This document shows positions 8,662-16,865 of a stretch of DNA of 64,000 bases, piece after piece. Source of the stretch: Pseudomonas sp. (lineage in GTDB: Bacteria; Pseudomonadota; Gammaproteobacteria; Pseudomonadales; Pseudomonadaceae); NCBI RefSeq assembly GCF_030698175.1, contig NZ_JAUYNT010000017.1:171710-235709 (forward strand), given 5' to 3'. Within the stretch, counting starts at the first letter, position 1. Each line of letters opens with the position of its first letter. The notes under the pieces are model-generated. The model saw only the letters and a program-made list of their open reading frames with translations, searched no databases and was not told the DNA's origin. The position numbers were made by a program, and so were the translations under genes.

Positions 8662-9420
8662 ATGAGCAACGATGCAGCTTCCACCGTGGTTATCACCGGC
8701 GCTTCATCTGGTATCGGCCGTGAACTGGCTTTGGAAATGGCCCGCCGCGGCCATGCCCTGGGCCTCGCCGCCCGCCGCCTGCCGCTGCTGGAACAGTTGC
8801 GCGACGAGCTGCATGTCAGCTTTGGCAAGCAGCTGCGGATCGAACTGGCCACGTTGGATGTCTGTCAAATAGACAGTATCGGGCCGACCTTACAGGAGCT
8901 GTTCACGCGCCTAGGCGGCGTCGACATCATGGTGGTCAATGCCGGCGCCAATGACATGACGGGCATCGGTCGGGGCGATCTGGCTCAGGAGCTGGACCTG
9001 ATTCAGACCAATCTATCCGGCGCCATCGCCACCATCAATGCGGCCACGGCCCACTTTCTGGAGCGCGGCAAGGGCCACATAGTCGGCATCTCATCGCTGG
9101 CCGCACTGCAGCCGATTCCCCGTCAGGCGGCCTATTGCGCCAGCAAGGCCGGTTTCAAGATGTACCTTGATGCGGCGCGTATCGAGCTAAAGCGCAAAGG
9201 CATTCTGGTCAGCAATATCCTGCCCGGCTATATCGCCACCGACATAGTCGAGGGGGTGGACATCGGCAAATTACCCTTCGCGATTCCGGCCGCGCAGGCC
9301 GCCCGCGAGATGGCGCGGCTGATCGAGAAGCGGGTGAAGTCAGGTGTGGTGCCAGCCTTCCCGTGGAAGTTGGTGCGGCCTTTTCTCGGTCACTTGCCCG
9401 AGTTTATGGCCAAGTACTAG
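8662..9420 (+). CDS. short-chain dehydrogenase/reductase
   Basis: The 252-residue protein has the classical SDR cofactor motif TGASSGIG near the N-terminus, the NAG motif in VVNAGAND, a catalytic Ser in GISSLAA and the active-site Tyr-Lys in AAYCASKAG. An in-frame ATG at 8653 is an alternative; 8662 is preferred because GCGGA lies at proper spacing before it. It is the last gene of the rightward run and faces the AraC-type regulator tail to tail. Its reducible ketone or alcohol substrate is unknown. Confidence 0.9.
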   Translation: MSNDAASTVVITGASSGIGRELALEMARRGHALGLAARRLPLLEQLRDELHVSFGKQLRIELATLDVCQIDSIGPTLQELFTRLGGVDIMVVNAGANDMTGIGRGDLAQELDLIQTNLSGAIATINAATAHFLERGKGHIVGISSLAALQPIPRQAAYCASKAGFKMYLDAARIELKRKGILVSNILPGYIATDIVEGVDIGKLPFAIPAAQAAREMARLIEKRVKSGVVPAFPWKLVRPFLGHLPEFMAKY

Positions 9421-9451
9421 GGCTGAATTACCCGCTTGCACAGTGCCCGTA

Positions 9452-10441
9452 TCAACTCAGTCGCAAGCCCCGTGGACTCTGTCCGTACCAGCGCCGACAA
9501 GCCCGCGTCAGTGCGCTGGTTTCGCAAAAGCCGAGCAGCTCGGCAATAGCCGCGATGGGCAGTTCGGACTGGCGTAAATATTTCAACGCCAGGTCCGCGC
9601 GCACCGCATCCAGGAGCGCGCTAAAGCTGGTGTTTTCCTTGATCAGATAGCGCTGCAGGCTACGCGTCGACAGGTTCAAGACTTTCGCCACACACACCAC
9701 GTCGCAAGTTGCGACGGACATCAGCGAACGAATCGCGGACTCGGTTTTGCTTCTGAACAACTCTGGCAGTTGTTTGCATTGGGCCGTGAACCGTGAGGCG
9801 AGCATCCGATGGGTCGCGCTGTCACCCGAACCATAGGCCGCCGCGAGCATTGCGCCATCAATAAACAGCGCATTGCGATCGGCACTAAAGGTGATGTGAT
9901 TGCCGAAAACTTGCCGATGCAAGCGCAGATCCTGCGGCGGACCGTGCCGAAAAAAAACCTGCGGGGGCTTCCAGTTCGAAGTGCTTTTGCATAACTCGTT
10001 CACCAGGATGGCGATGCCCAGCTCCGTGGTATGCCGGTCTGCGGCGCCCGCTCCAGCCGCCAGCTCATAATTCATCAGCAAGCCGCCTTTGGAGGATTCC
10101 AGCGAGAGCAACACACCAGTGGTATGCAAGAAAAACACTCGGGCGAGATCCTCGAGCATTTCACCCACAGTGGTTGAGCTTTGCACCAAGGACCAGAGTG
10201 GTCCCAGCAAGGACATGTCTTGCCGCTGCGCCAAGCGCAGGCCGAAATTATCACAGCCGCAATGCGCCGCTGCCGACTCAAGAAAGCGGACTACCGCAGC
10301 GGTGGGCACCGGGAACTCGGGATCACTAAAGGCCGCGGCGTCGATACCGGCGGCTTGAGCCAGCGCGCTTGCATCAGCGCCGAGCTCGGCAATCAATTGT
10401 GGGGCGCCAACCAAGGCGCCGCTACGGACCCAGGCGCTCAT
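9452..10441 (-). CDS. AraC-family transcriptional regulator (OruR type)
   Basis: A 329-residue regulator with an N-terminal ligand-binding region of the Arabinose_bd/OruR class (about residues 10-190) and a C-terminal AraC DNA-binding domain with two helix-turn-helices (VAKVLNLSTRSLQRYL and IAAIAELLGFCETSALTRACRRWYG in shortened form). Such proteins usually activate neighbouring catabolic genes. The ATG at 10441 was chosen; an upstream TTG would add four residues, and neither has a clear ribosome site. It converges on the operon at 4236-9420 and diverges from the gene at 10564, so either may be its target. Confidence 0.9.
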   Translation of the reverse strand: MSAWVRSGALVGAPQLIAELGADASALAQAAGIDAAAFSDPEFPVPTAAVVRFLESAAAHCGCDNFGLRLAQRQDMSLLGPLWSLVQSSTTVGEMLEDLARVFFLHTTGVLLSLESSKGGLLMNYELAAGAGAADRHTTELGIAILVNELCKSTSNWKPPQVFFRHGPPQDLRLHRQVFGNHITFSADRNALFIDGAMLAAAYGSGDSATHRMLASRFTAQCKQLPELFRSKTESAIRSLMSVATCDVVCVAKVLNLSTRSLQRYLIKENTSFSALLDAVRADLALKYLRQSELPIAAIAELLGFCETSALTRACRRWYGQSPRGLRLS

Positions 10442-10563
10442 CGCGAACCGCAAAAAGAGTTGATTGTCATGGATACACCCTGGTGAGATTGGCGCGCAAA
10501 GTCAACTTTCCGCCTAGCCGAATCATTAAAGTGAATGCTCCTGATCAATCTTAGGGGCTCACG

Positions 10564-10953
10564 ATGAAATCCGCGATCCGTCCGACCCAGGCAGCGCTGT
10601 TCGCAGCCTTGCTACTCGCTTGCAGCATTTTTATGGCCATTCTAGGTATGAGTGCCAGTGGCTATTTCGTTCCCGCCGTCTGCTTGTTTCTGCAGGCCGT
10701 GCTGCTGTGGCGCGGGCGCGCTTTCAAACTGTTTGAATGGGTCATGTTGCTCAATCAACTCAGCGGTCTGGTGTTGATCCTGATGCTATGGCTGGGTGGC
10801 GGTTTGGGTGATTTCAAGCTGGATATCGCCGGCGCCATGCTGCTGCTCAATCTGCTCACTGGCGGACCGCTGATGTCCTTGCTGTCCATCGCCATCCTTG
10901 GCTCGCTGCGCCTGAGCAAGCCGCTCCCGGAGTGGTTTCAAGCACGCGCTTGA
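10564..10953 (+). CDS. small integral membrane protein, unknown function
   Basis: A 129-residue protein with about four hydrophobic segments (near residues 10-28, 32-48, 58-78 and 88-112) and short polar ends. I do not recognise the family. The start follows AGGGGC. It precedes the heme-motif beta-propeller protein by about 50 bp on the same strand and may be co-expressed with it. Confidence 0.7.
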   Translation: MKSAIRPTQAALFAALLLACSIFMAILGMSASGYFVPAVCLFLQAVLLWRGRAFKLFEWVMLLNQLSGLVLILMLWLGGGLGDFKLDIAGAMLLLNLLTGGPLMSLLSIAILGSLRLSKPLPEWFQARA

Positions 10954-11005
10954 ACCTTTGCCCAGCATGCACAGCAAATTGAAAACACCATCAGGGAACG
11001 CAACC

Positions 11006-12826
11006 ATGAACCCAAATCACTTTATCCATTCCACGCTGCGGATTTGCCTGGCCCTCGCCGGCCTTTTTGGCCTGGTCGGCAGCGCTCACGCGGCATCCTT
11101 TACCGGCACGGTTCACCTGCCCGACGGCAAGCCCGCCTTTGGCGCCATGGTCACGGTGTTTGATGCGACCAAGCAAAAGCGCGAGACGGTCTATACCGAT
11201 GCCCAGGGTCAGTACAGCATCCGCACCGGGTATGCCGGTGCGCTGGACATCCGCGTGCGGCAGGCAAACTACGCAGACAATCGCATCACCCAGACTGTGG
11301 AGCTCGATGAGTTGGCCCACGTCGATCTACCGCTCATGCCTTTTGCTAACGCCATGGCCGCCTCCGATGCACTGGCAGCCTCGGCGCACAACGCCAAACT
11401 GCCCTGGAAAGAAATCAAAGACCGCGCGCCCTTCGTCAGTCAGTGCAACTACTGTCACCAGATGGGCAATTCGACCACGCGCGTACCGCGCAGTCATGAC
11501 CAGTGGATCGAGACCATCACCAAGATGGAAGGCATTCTGGCCATGCCGTCGGCCGCGCAAAAAGAGAATTTTGCTGATGTGCTGAGTCGCGGTTTTGACG
11601 GCAAACCCGTACAGGCCCTGCACAATTACGGCGCCAGCGCCGAACTGGCACGGGCCAAGGTGGAGGAATGGCTGATTGGTGATGCCATGTCCTTTATTCA
11701 CGATGCTGACGTGATGCGTGATCAGAAGGTCTACGGCACCGATGAGGGCCACGACATTCTTTGGGTGCTGGACCGCAAGACCGGCAAGATCGAGCAGAAT
11801 CATCTGCCCGACGTCGACCTGCCGCGCGGTGGCAAATTTTCTGGCATGGCCTTACCCATTGGCGTGTTTACCGGCAAGCACGGCCCGCACAGCATGGGCG
11901 AAACCAGCGACGGGCGGATTTGGTTCACCAACTCACTGTCCAGCACCTTGATGTCGTTCGATCCACTGACGAAGGCCTTCAAGAGCTATCCGGTCGGCCA
12001 CGATGCCTTGTACCCCCACACACTGCGCGTCGATAAGAACGACGTGGTGTGGTTCACCATTGTCGCCTCGAACCAGATGGGCCGTTTCGATCCAAAAACG
12101 GAAACCATGACCGTCATCGGCTTACCGCACAACGGCGTCCTACGCTGGATAAGCGACACCCTGTTCCCGACACTGCTGCGTTTGTCGTCCTGGGTTCCAG
12201 ATGAAGCCTTGATGATCAACCTGTCGCATCACCGCTTCTTCGGCGAAAAGATCATGGCCTTCCCCTATGGCATCGACGTCAATCCGCTGGATGGCAGCAT
12301 CTGGTATGCCAAACTCTACGCCAGCAAGATCGGCCGTATCGACGCCAACACCCTGGAAATCACCGAGTACGACACGCCGCTCAAGGGCCCACGGCGGCCG
12401 CGCTTCGATGCCCAAGGCATCTTCTGGATTCCGGCCTTCGATGAAAACGCGCTGATGCGCTTCGACCCCGCGACCAAGGCCTTTGAAACCTACAAGATTC
12501 CAGCCGTGGCCGAGGGTGAGTACGAAACGCCCTATGCCCTGAACGTCGACCGCAAAACCGGCGACATCTGGATGGCGGCGAATAACTCGGACCGGATCTT
12601 GCGCTTCACCCCGGCGAGCAAAACTTTCCAGAGCTACGCCAGTCCAACACGGGTGACGGTGCTGCGCGATTTTGCCTTCACCGAAGACGGCCGCGTCTGT
12701 TCCAGCTCATCGAACTTGCCGGCCTACGCCATCGAAGACATGCGCCCGTCGATTATCTGTATCGACCCCACGGGGGCCGACAAAGACAAGGCGGCACTGG
12801 CGGCGGCAAGCCAGCCACAGCCCTAA
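11006..12826 (+). CDS. exported Vgb-like beta-propeller protein with CxxCH motif
   Basis: The 606-residue protein begins with a clear signal peptide (hydrophobic stretch ending in SAHA). It is followed by a carboxypeptidase-regulatory-like domain (about 30-105, SFTGTVHLPDGKPAFGA), a CNYCH motif at residues 147-151 that would bind c-type heme, and repeated virginiamycin-lyase-type propeller blades from about 240 onward. The start is preceded by AGGGA. True streptogramin lyases are cytoplasmic and lack heme, so antibiotic inactivation is not inferred; a periplasmic redox or binding role is more likely. The next gene is an aldehyde dehydrogenase 36 bp downstream. Confidence 0.82.
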   Translation: MNPNHFIHSTLRICLALAGLFGLVGSAHAASFTGTVHLPDGKPAFGAMVTVFDATKQKRETVYTDAQGQYSIRTGYAGALDIRVRQANYADNRITQTVELDELAHVDLPLMPFANAMAASDALAASAHNAKLPWKEIKDRAPFVSQCNYCHQMGNSTTRVPRSHDQWIETITKMEGILAMPSAAQKENFADVLSRGFDGKPVQALHNYGASAELARAKVEEWLIGDAMSFIHDADVMRDQKVYGTDEGHDILWVLDRKTGKIEQNHLPDVDLPRGGKFSGMALPIGVFTGKHGPHSMGETSDGRIWFTNSLSSTLMSFDPLTKAFKSYPVGHDALYPHTLRVDKNDVVWFTIVASNQMGRFDPKTETMTVIGLPHNGVLRWISDTLFPTLLRLSSWVPDEALMINLSHHRFFGEKIMAFPYGIDVNPLDGSIWYAKLYASKIGRIDANTLEITEYDTPLKGPRRPRFDAQGIFWIPAFDENALMRFDPATKAFETYKIPAVAEGEYETPYALNVDRKTGDIWMAANNSDRILRFTPASKTFQSYASPTRVTVLRDFAFTEDGRVCSSSSNLPAYAIEDMRPSIICIDPTGADKDKAALAAASQPQP

Positions 12827-12862
12827 GCGGCGCACACTCAAACGATTAGTTAGGGAGCAATT

Positions 12863-14299
12863 ATGCGTACTCATCACAACTTCTACATTGACGGTCAGTG
12901 GGTGGCTCCGGCTGCGGGCGCGGTCACCTTCGACGTCATCAACCCGGCCACTGAACAAGTCGCCGGCAGCATCCTGATGGGCGGCGCCGCCGACGTTGAG
13001 CGGGCGATTACCGCCGCCCACCGGGCCTTCGCTAGCTACTCGCAGACCACCTTGCAATCGCGCATCGAACTGCTGAGCCGGATTACCAGCATTTACGAGC
13101 GGCGCATGGATGAGATGGCCGCCGCCATCAGCGAGGAAATGGGCGCGCCCTTGCACACCCTGGCCAAGCCGGTGCAAGCCCCCATCGGCTTGTGGCATCT
13201 GCAAACCACGCTGGCGCTGGCCAAGGACTTTCCTTTCGAGAAGCCCCAGGGCACGACGCTGCTGGTGAAAGAGCCGGTCGGCGTTTGCGCGCTGATTACG
13301 CCCTGGAACTGGCCGATGAATCAGGTCGTCTGCAAGGTCGCGCCGGCGCTGCTCACCGGCTGTACTGTGGTGTTGAAACCGAGCGAACTGGCGCCGTTCT
13401 CCTCGCAGATCTTCGCCGAAATACTGCACGAAGCCGGCGTCCCGGCCGGCGTATTCAACATGATCCACGGCGACGGCGCCAAGATCGGCCCACTGCTGTC
13501 GTCTCATTCGCTGGTAGACATGGTTTCGCTGACCGGCTCAACCCGCGCCGGCGCCTCGGTGGCCCAGAACGCCGCCGAAACCGTCAAGGTGGTGTCGCTG
13601 GAACTCGGCGGTAAGTCGGCCAACATCATTCTCGCCGATGCCGATCTAAACGCCGCAGTAACCCATGGAGTGGTCAGCATGATGAGCAACACCGGGCAGA
13701 GCTGCAACGCGCCGTCGCGGATGTTCGTTCCCGCCGCGCGCATTGACGAAGTCGAACAAATCGCCGCCACGGCACTGGCCACGCTGGTCGTTGGCGACCC
13801 GCAAAGTCCGACCACCAGCATCGGCCCGATCGCCAACGAACGCCAGTTCCAGCGGGTACAGGCGTTGATCGCGCAGGGCATCGACGAAGGCGCCAAGCTG
13901 ATCGGCGGCGGGTGCGGGCGTCCCGACGGCATCAGCTGCGGCTACTTCGTCAAGCCAACGGTGTTTAGCCGCGCCACCAACCAGATGACCATCGCCCGCG
14001 AAGAAATCTTCGGCCCGGTGCTGACCATCATTCCCTACCAGAGTATCGACGAAGCCATCGCGATGGCCAACGATACGGTGTATGGCCTCTCCGGCTACGT
14101 GTATGGCGCCAGCGTTGCTAGCGCGTGCAAGGTGGCCAAGCGGCTGCGCACTGGCATGGTCCACCTGAACGGCGCCAGCCTCGATCTGACCGCGCCCTTC
14201 GGCGGTTACAAGCAATCCGGCAGCGGCCGCGAATGGGGCGCTGCGGGGATTGAGGAGTTTCTCGAAACCAAGGCTGTGATGGGTTGCCAGCCGGCCTGA
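12863..14299 (+). CDS. aldehyde dehydrogenase family protein
   Basis: A 478-residue NAD(P)-dependent enzyme that oxidises an aldehyde to a carboxylate. The cofactor motif TPWNWPMNQ, general-base Glu247 in LELGGKSANI, catalytic Cys281 in GQSCNAPSRMF and the EEIFGPVL motif are all present. Length is normal for the family. An AGGGAG site lies 6 bp before the ATG. Its place after the exported heme-motif protein, with an acyl-CoA synthetase nearby, suggests alcohol or aldehyde catabolism; the substrate is not readable. Confidence 0.93.
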   Translation: MRTHHNFYIDGQWVAPAAGAVTFDVINPATEQVAGSILMGGAADVERAITAAHRAFASYSQTTLQSRIELLSRITSIYERRMDEMAAAISEEMGAPLHTLAKPVQAPIGLWHLQTTLALAKDFPFEKPQGTTLLVKEPVGVCALITPWNWPMNQVVCKVAPALLTGCTVVLKPSELAPFSSQIFAEILHEAGVPAGVFNMIHGDGAKIGPLLSSHSLVDMVSLTGSTRAGASVAQNAAETVKVVSLELGGKSANIILADADLNAAVTHGVVSMMSNTGQSCNAPSRMFVPAARIDEVEQIAATALATLVVGDPQSPTTSIGPIANERQFQRVQALIAQGIDEGAKLIGGGCGRPDGISCGYFVKPTVFSRATNQMTIAREEIFGPVLTIIPYQSIDEAIAMANDTVYGLSGYVYGASVASACKVAKRLRTGMVHLNGASLDLTAPFGGYKQSGSGREWGAAGIEEFLETKAVMGCQPA

Positions 14300-14316
14300 G
14301 GCCAGGCCAGGCCAGC

Positions 14317-14355
14317 AACGCACTGCGGCGATAGTGGATATCGCCGCAGTGCGTT
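14317..14355. terminator. 17-bp perfect hairpin after aldehyde dehydrogenase
   Basis: Arms 14317-14333 and 14339-14355 are perfectly complementary around a 5-base loop (gtgga). There is no following T tract on either strand. It probably ends the aldehyde dehydrogenase transcript but could also act as an RNA-stability element. Confidence 0.55.
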
Positions 14356-14451
14356 CACACACGTATTTAATTTGAATATTGCCCATCAGAGGTAGCCCGA
14401 TGTTAGGGCTGATGCAGAACCGCCCGCTGCTGATATCGACACTTATCGAGC

Positions 14452-14479
14452 ACGCAGGCTTGCCGTAACAAGCCTGCGT
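14452..14479 (-). terminator. 11-bp hairpin after PF10118 hydrolase gene
   Basis: ACGCAGGCTTG (14452-14462) pairs with CAAGCCTGCGT (14469-14479) around a 6-base loop. It sits 8 bp beyond the leftward gene's stop codon. No T run is visible, so it is a tentative terminator. Confidence 0.45.
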
Positions 14480-14486
14480 CGCTGGC

Positions 14487-15344
14487 TCAGCAGGCCATTG
14501 CCGGCGCCGGGTGGGCCTCGGTTACTGCTGCATCGAACTCGGCGCGGTAGGCTTCGACCAGGTGCAGGTTGTTGTGCTGCCAGGGCTGAAAACCGTCCTT
14601 GTAAAAATCAAGGTAGGCCGGCACCAGCTTGCGGAATATCCCTTCTTTACCCCACAGCCATACCAGGCCATCGCGCCAGATCCGCCAGTTCCACAGCAGA
14701 CCGTCGCGCTTGAGCATGTGGATCAGGCCCTTGGTGGTGTCGAAGGTGAAGAAGAAGGTGCTCTGCAACATGGCCCGGCGCAGCAACCAGCGGCTGCCGT
14801 GCACCTGCTGGAACACATCAAAGGCCACGGCCTTGTGCTCGGTCTCCTCCAGCGCGTGCCAGCGCCACAGCTTGGCCACTGTGGGGTCGGCGCCGCCCAT
14901 CATTCTTTGGTTGCTCAGCAGAGAGTCGGCCAGAATCGCGGTCAGGTGTTCAACCGCCACGGTTGAGGCCAGTTGCGCCGCCGGTGGCAGATGCTTTTGC
15001 ACAAAGGCCAGGCGCCGCTTGAGGCCACGTTCGAGGTAGTCCACGTCATAGCCAAGTTCACGCAGGCGGGCGCTGTAGTCCAGATGCTCACGGCTGTGAT
15101 GGCCTTCCTGGCCGATAAAGCCGCGGATGTGCTCGTTCAATACCGGGTCGGCGATTTGCTCGCGAAACAGCCGTACCGAGTCGATAAAGAAGCGCTCGCC
15201 ATCGGGAAATAACACCGACATGGCGTCGAACAGGTGGGTCTTGAAGGCATCGCCGCCATGCCAGTGGCGCGGCAGCGGGTTGGGCAAGTCAAAATCCAAC
15301 TGCCGTGGGCGAATCTGCAAACCATCCGGGGTGCTGCTGACCAT
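14487..15344 (-). CDS. PF10118 family metal-dependent hydrolase
   Basis: The 285-residue protein matches the family annotated as predicted metal-dependent hydrolase. Ferritin-like helical segments carry likely metal ligands in GQEGHHSREHLDY, VAVEHLTAILAD and ALEETEHKAVAFDVF. Members are often found beside AraC regulators and lipid or steroid genes, but the reaction is not established. It is divergently arranged with the AraC-type gene at 15614, its likely regulator. Confidence 0.85.
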   Translation of the reverse strand: MVSSTPDGLQIRPRQLDFDLPNPLPRHWHGGDAFKTHLFDAMSVLFPDGERFFIDSVRLFREQIADPVLNEHIRGFIGQEGHHSREHLDYSARLRELGYDVDYLERGLKRRLAFVQKHLPPAAQLASTVAVEHLTAILADSLLSNQRMMGGADPTVAKLWRWHALEETEHKAVAFDVFQQVHGSRWLLRRAMLQSTFFFTFDTTKGLIHMLKRDGLLWNWRIWRDGLVWLWGKEGIFRKLVPAYLDFYKDGFQPWQHNNLHLVEAYRAEFDAAVTEAHPAPAMAC

Positions 15345-15381
15345 AGAGATTCCCTGCGCGTTGATGGGCCTATTTTATTTG

Positions 15382-15411
15382 CTATGTATGTGCCGTTAAC
15401 TGCTGAAGGGC
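15382..15411. repeat. short sequence shared with the IS end at 63864-63893
   Basis: The stretch ctatgta..ccgttaactg.tgaaggg recurs near the right edge, with a 3-base indel and one or two substitutions. Read leftward it ends with residues QQLTAHT and a stop, similar to QQLTGT at the right-edge transposase end. This looks like a decayed IS terminus inside the divergent promoter region. Confidence 0.35.
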
Positions 15412-15613
15412 TATTTGTCGGTCGGGCTTACGCCCAGCTTACGCAACGCCCTGCGCTGCTAATCCAGTCGGTTTTCAGTGCTACTGCTCGGCGCACGCAT
15501 GACTGGGGCATTGTTTTCATTTGCCACTATGGGCTTGTTATGGGGGGCTCGCCAAGGTTATCTTCAGCCAATATTTGGGTCATATCTGGCCATTAGCACA
15601 ATAAGAATAAGCC

Positions 15614-16633
15614 ATGAAATCACCATTAATGCTCACCGCCGAACTGGTGCCCGTCGCCTACGTTGAAGCCCTGCTGGGGCTGGCGGGGGAGCTTGGGGTC
15701 AGCCGTGCCGAGCTGTTTCGCGTCGCTCAGGTCAAGCCGCAAACGCTGGATAACCCCAATGGCCGGTTGTCGTTTATCGATTTCAACTTGCTCGCCAGCG
15801 CCGCCTTGCAGCGCTGTCAGGAGCCGGCGCTGGGCCTGTTGCTGGGGCAGCGGCTAAACGTCTCGACCCACGGGATTTTGGGTTATGCGGTGCTGGCCAG
15901 CGCCAACCTCGGCCAGGCGATTCAGTTTGCCCTGAAGTACTACCGGGTCTTGGGTCTGGCATTTGACCTGGACATCATCGAGCAGCCGGGTCGGCTGCAA
16001 TTGCGCGCAGTGGAGTCGATGTCGATGGGGCCGCTCAGTCGCTTCGCCGTCGAGGGCTTGCAGGCCAGCCTGTACAGCATCGCGCGGTTTTTAGTCGGTA
16101 GCGAGTTGCAGGGCCTGGCACTCGGTTTCGCCTACCCGGCGCCGGCCTATGCGGCACGTTATACCGAGGTGTTTGGTGTGACGGTGCAGTTTGACCAGCC
16201 CTACCACTGGTTGAGCTTGCCGCAGAGCTACCTTGAACGGCCGATGGCGCTGGCCAACCCCGGCACGGTGCAGATGTGCGAGCAGCAATGCGAAGCCTTG
16301 CTGGCCAGCCTCGATGTACAAGACGGCCTGCTGACCCGCGTGCGGCGTTTATTGCTGGCCCGTCCCGGCGATTTCCCCGACCTGCAAAGCGCCGCCCAGG
16401 CCTTGCACACCAGCGGTCGCAGCCTGCGCCGGCACCTGTCCACATTGGGCACCAGCTATCAACAGGTGCTCGATGAGGTGCGCAAACGCCTGGCCTTGCA
16501 ATACCTGACCACCACCCACTTGCCGCTGTACGAAATCGCCTTCTTGCTGGGCTTTAGCGACCCGTCGAATTTTCGTCGCGCGTTCAAGAAGTGGACTGGC
16601 AAATCGCCGGGTGAGTATCGCCAAGAGGGCTGA
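15614..16633 (+). CDS. AraC-family transcriptional regulator (OruR type)
   Basis: A 339-residue regulator. The N-terminal two thirds match the OruR/Arabinose_bd ligand-sensing region (GILGYAVLASANLGQAIQFALKYYRV). The C-terminus is an AraC DNA-binding domain with SAAQALHTSGRSLRRHL and the strongly conserved LGFSDPSNFRRAFKKWTG helix. The ATG at 15614 lacks a strong ribosome site; a second in-frame ATG at 15629 is possible. It is divergent from the PF10118 hydrolase gene and likely controls it. Confidence 0.92.
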   Translation: MKSPLMLTAELVPVAYVEALLGLAGELGVSRAELFRVAQVKPQTLDNPNGRLSFIDFNLLASAALQRCQEPALGLLLGQRLNVSTHGILGYAVLASANLGQAIQFALKYYRVLGLAFDLDIIEQPGRLQLRAVESMSMGPLSRFAVEGLQASLYSIARFLVGSELQGLALGFAYPAPAYAARYTEVFGVTVQFDQPYHWLSLPQSYLERPMALANPGTVQMCEQQCEALLASLDVQDGLLTRVRRLLLARPGDFPDLQSAAQALHTSGRSLRRHLSTLGTSYQQVLDEVRKRLALQYLTTTHLPLYEIAFLLGFSDPSNFRRAFKKWTGKSPGEYRQEG

Positions 16634-16637
16634 GGTG

Positions 16638-16659
16638 TTTGCCGCCGATGGGCGGCAAA
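16638..16659 (+). terminator. hairpin after AraC-type gene
   Basis: TTTGCCGCC-gatg-GGCGGCAAA is a 9-bp perfect stem starting 4 bp after the regulator's stop codon. A rather than T follows on this strand, so termination efficiency is uncertain. Confidence 0.5.
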
Positions 16660-16865
16660 ACGCCTTACAACAGTAAGCCGCCCGTGTACCCAGCAGCCCT
16701 CCGACTGGCGGCCTGCTGATCGATGCCGTCCGTCGCGCTATGGCGGGCGCTAAACTCTTCGTCGGGTTCCTGACTAGACTGCCAGAGGCGACTCTTTGCA
16801 GTCGTCCCCGTAACTTGTGGCCACTGCGCCCGAGTTTGCCAAGCAAGGACCGCACAGGAGATCGC

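Noticed and set aside
11006..12826. Virginiamycin B lyase (streptogramin resistance).
   Set aside because: The signal peptide, extra N-terminal domain and CxxCH motif do not fit the known cytoplasmic lyase; only the propeller fold is shared.
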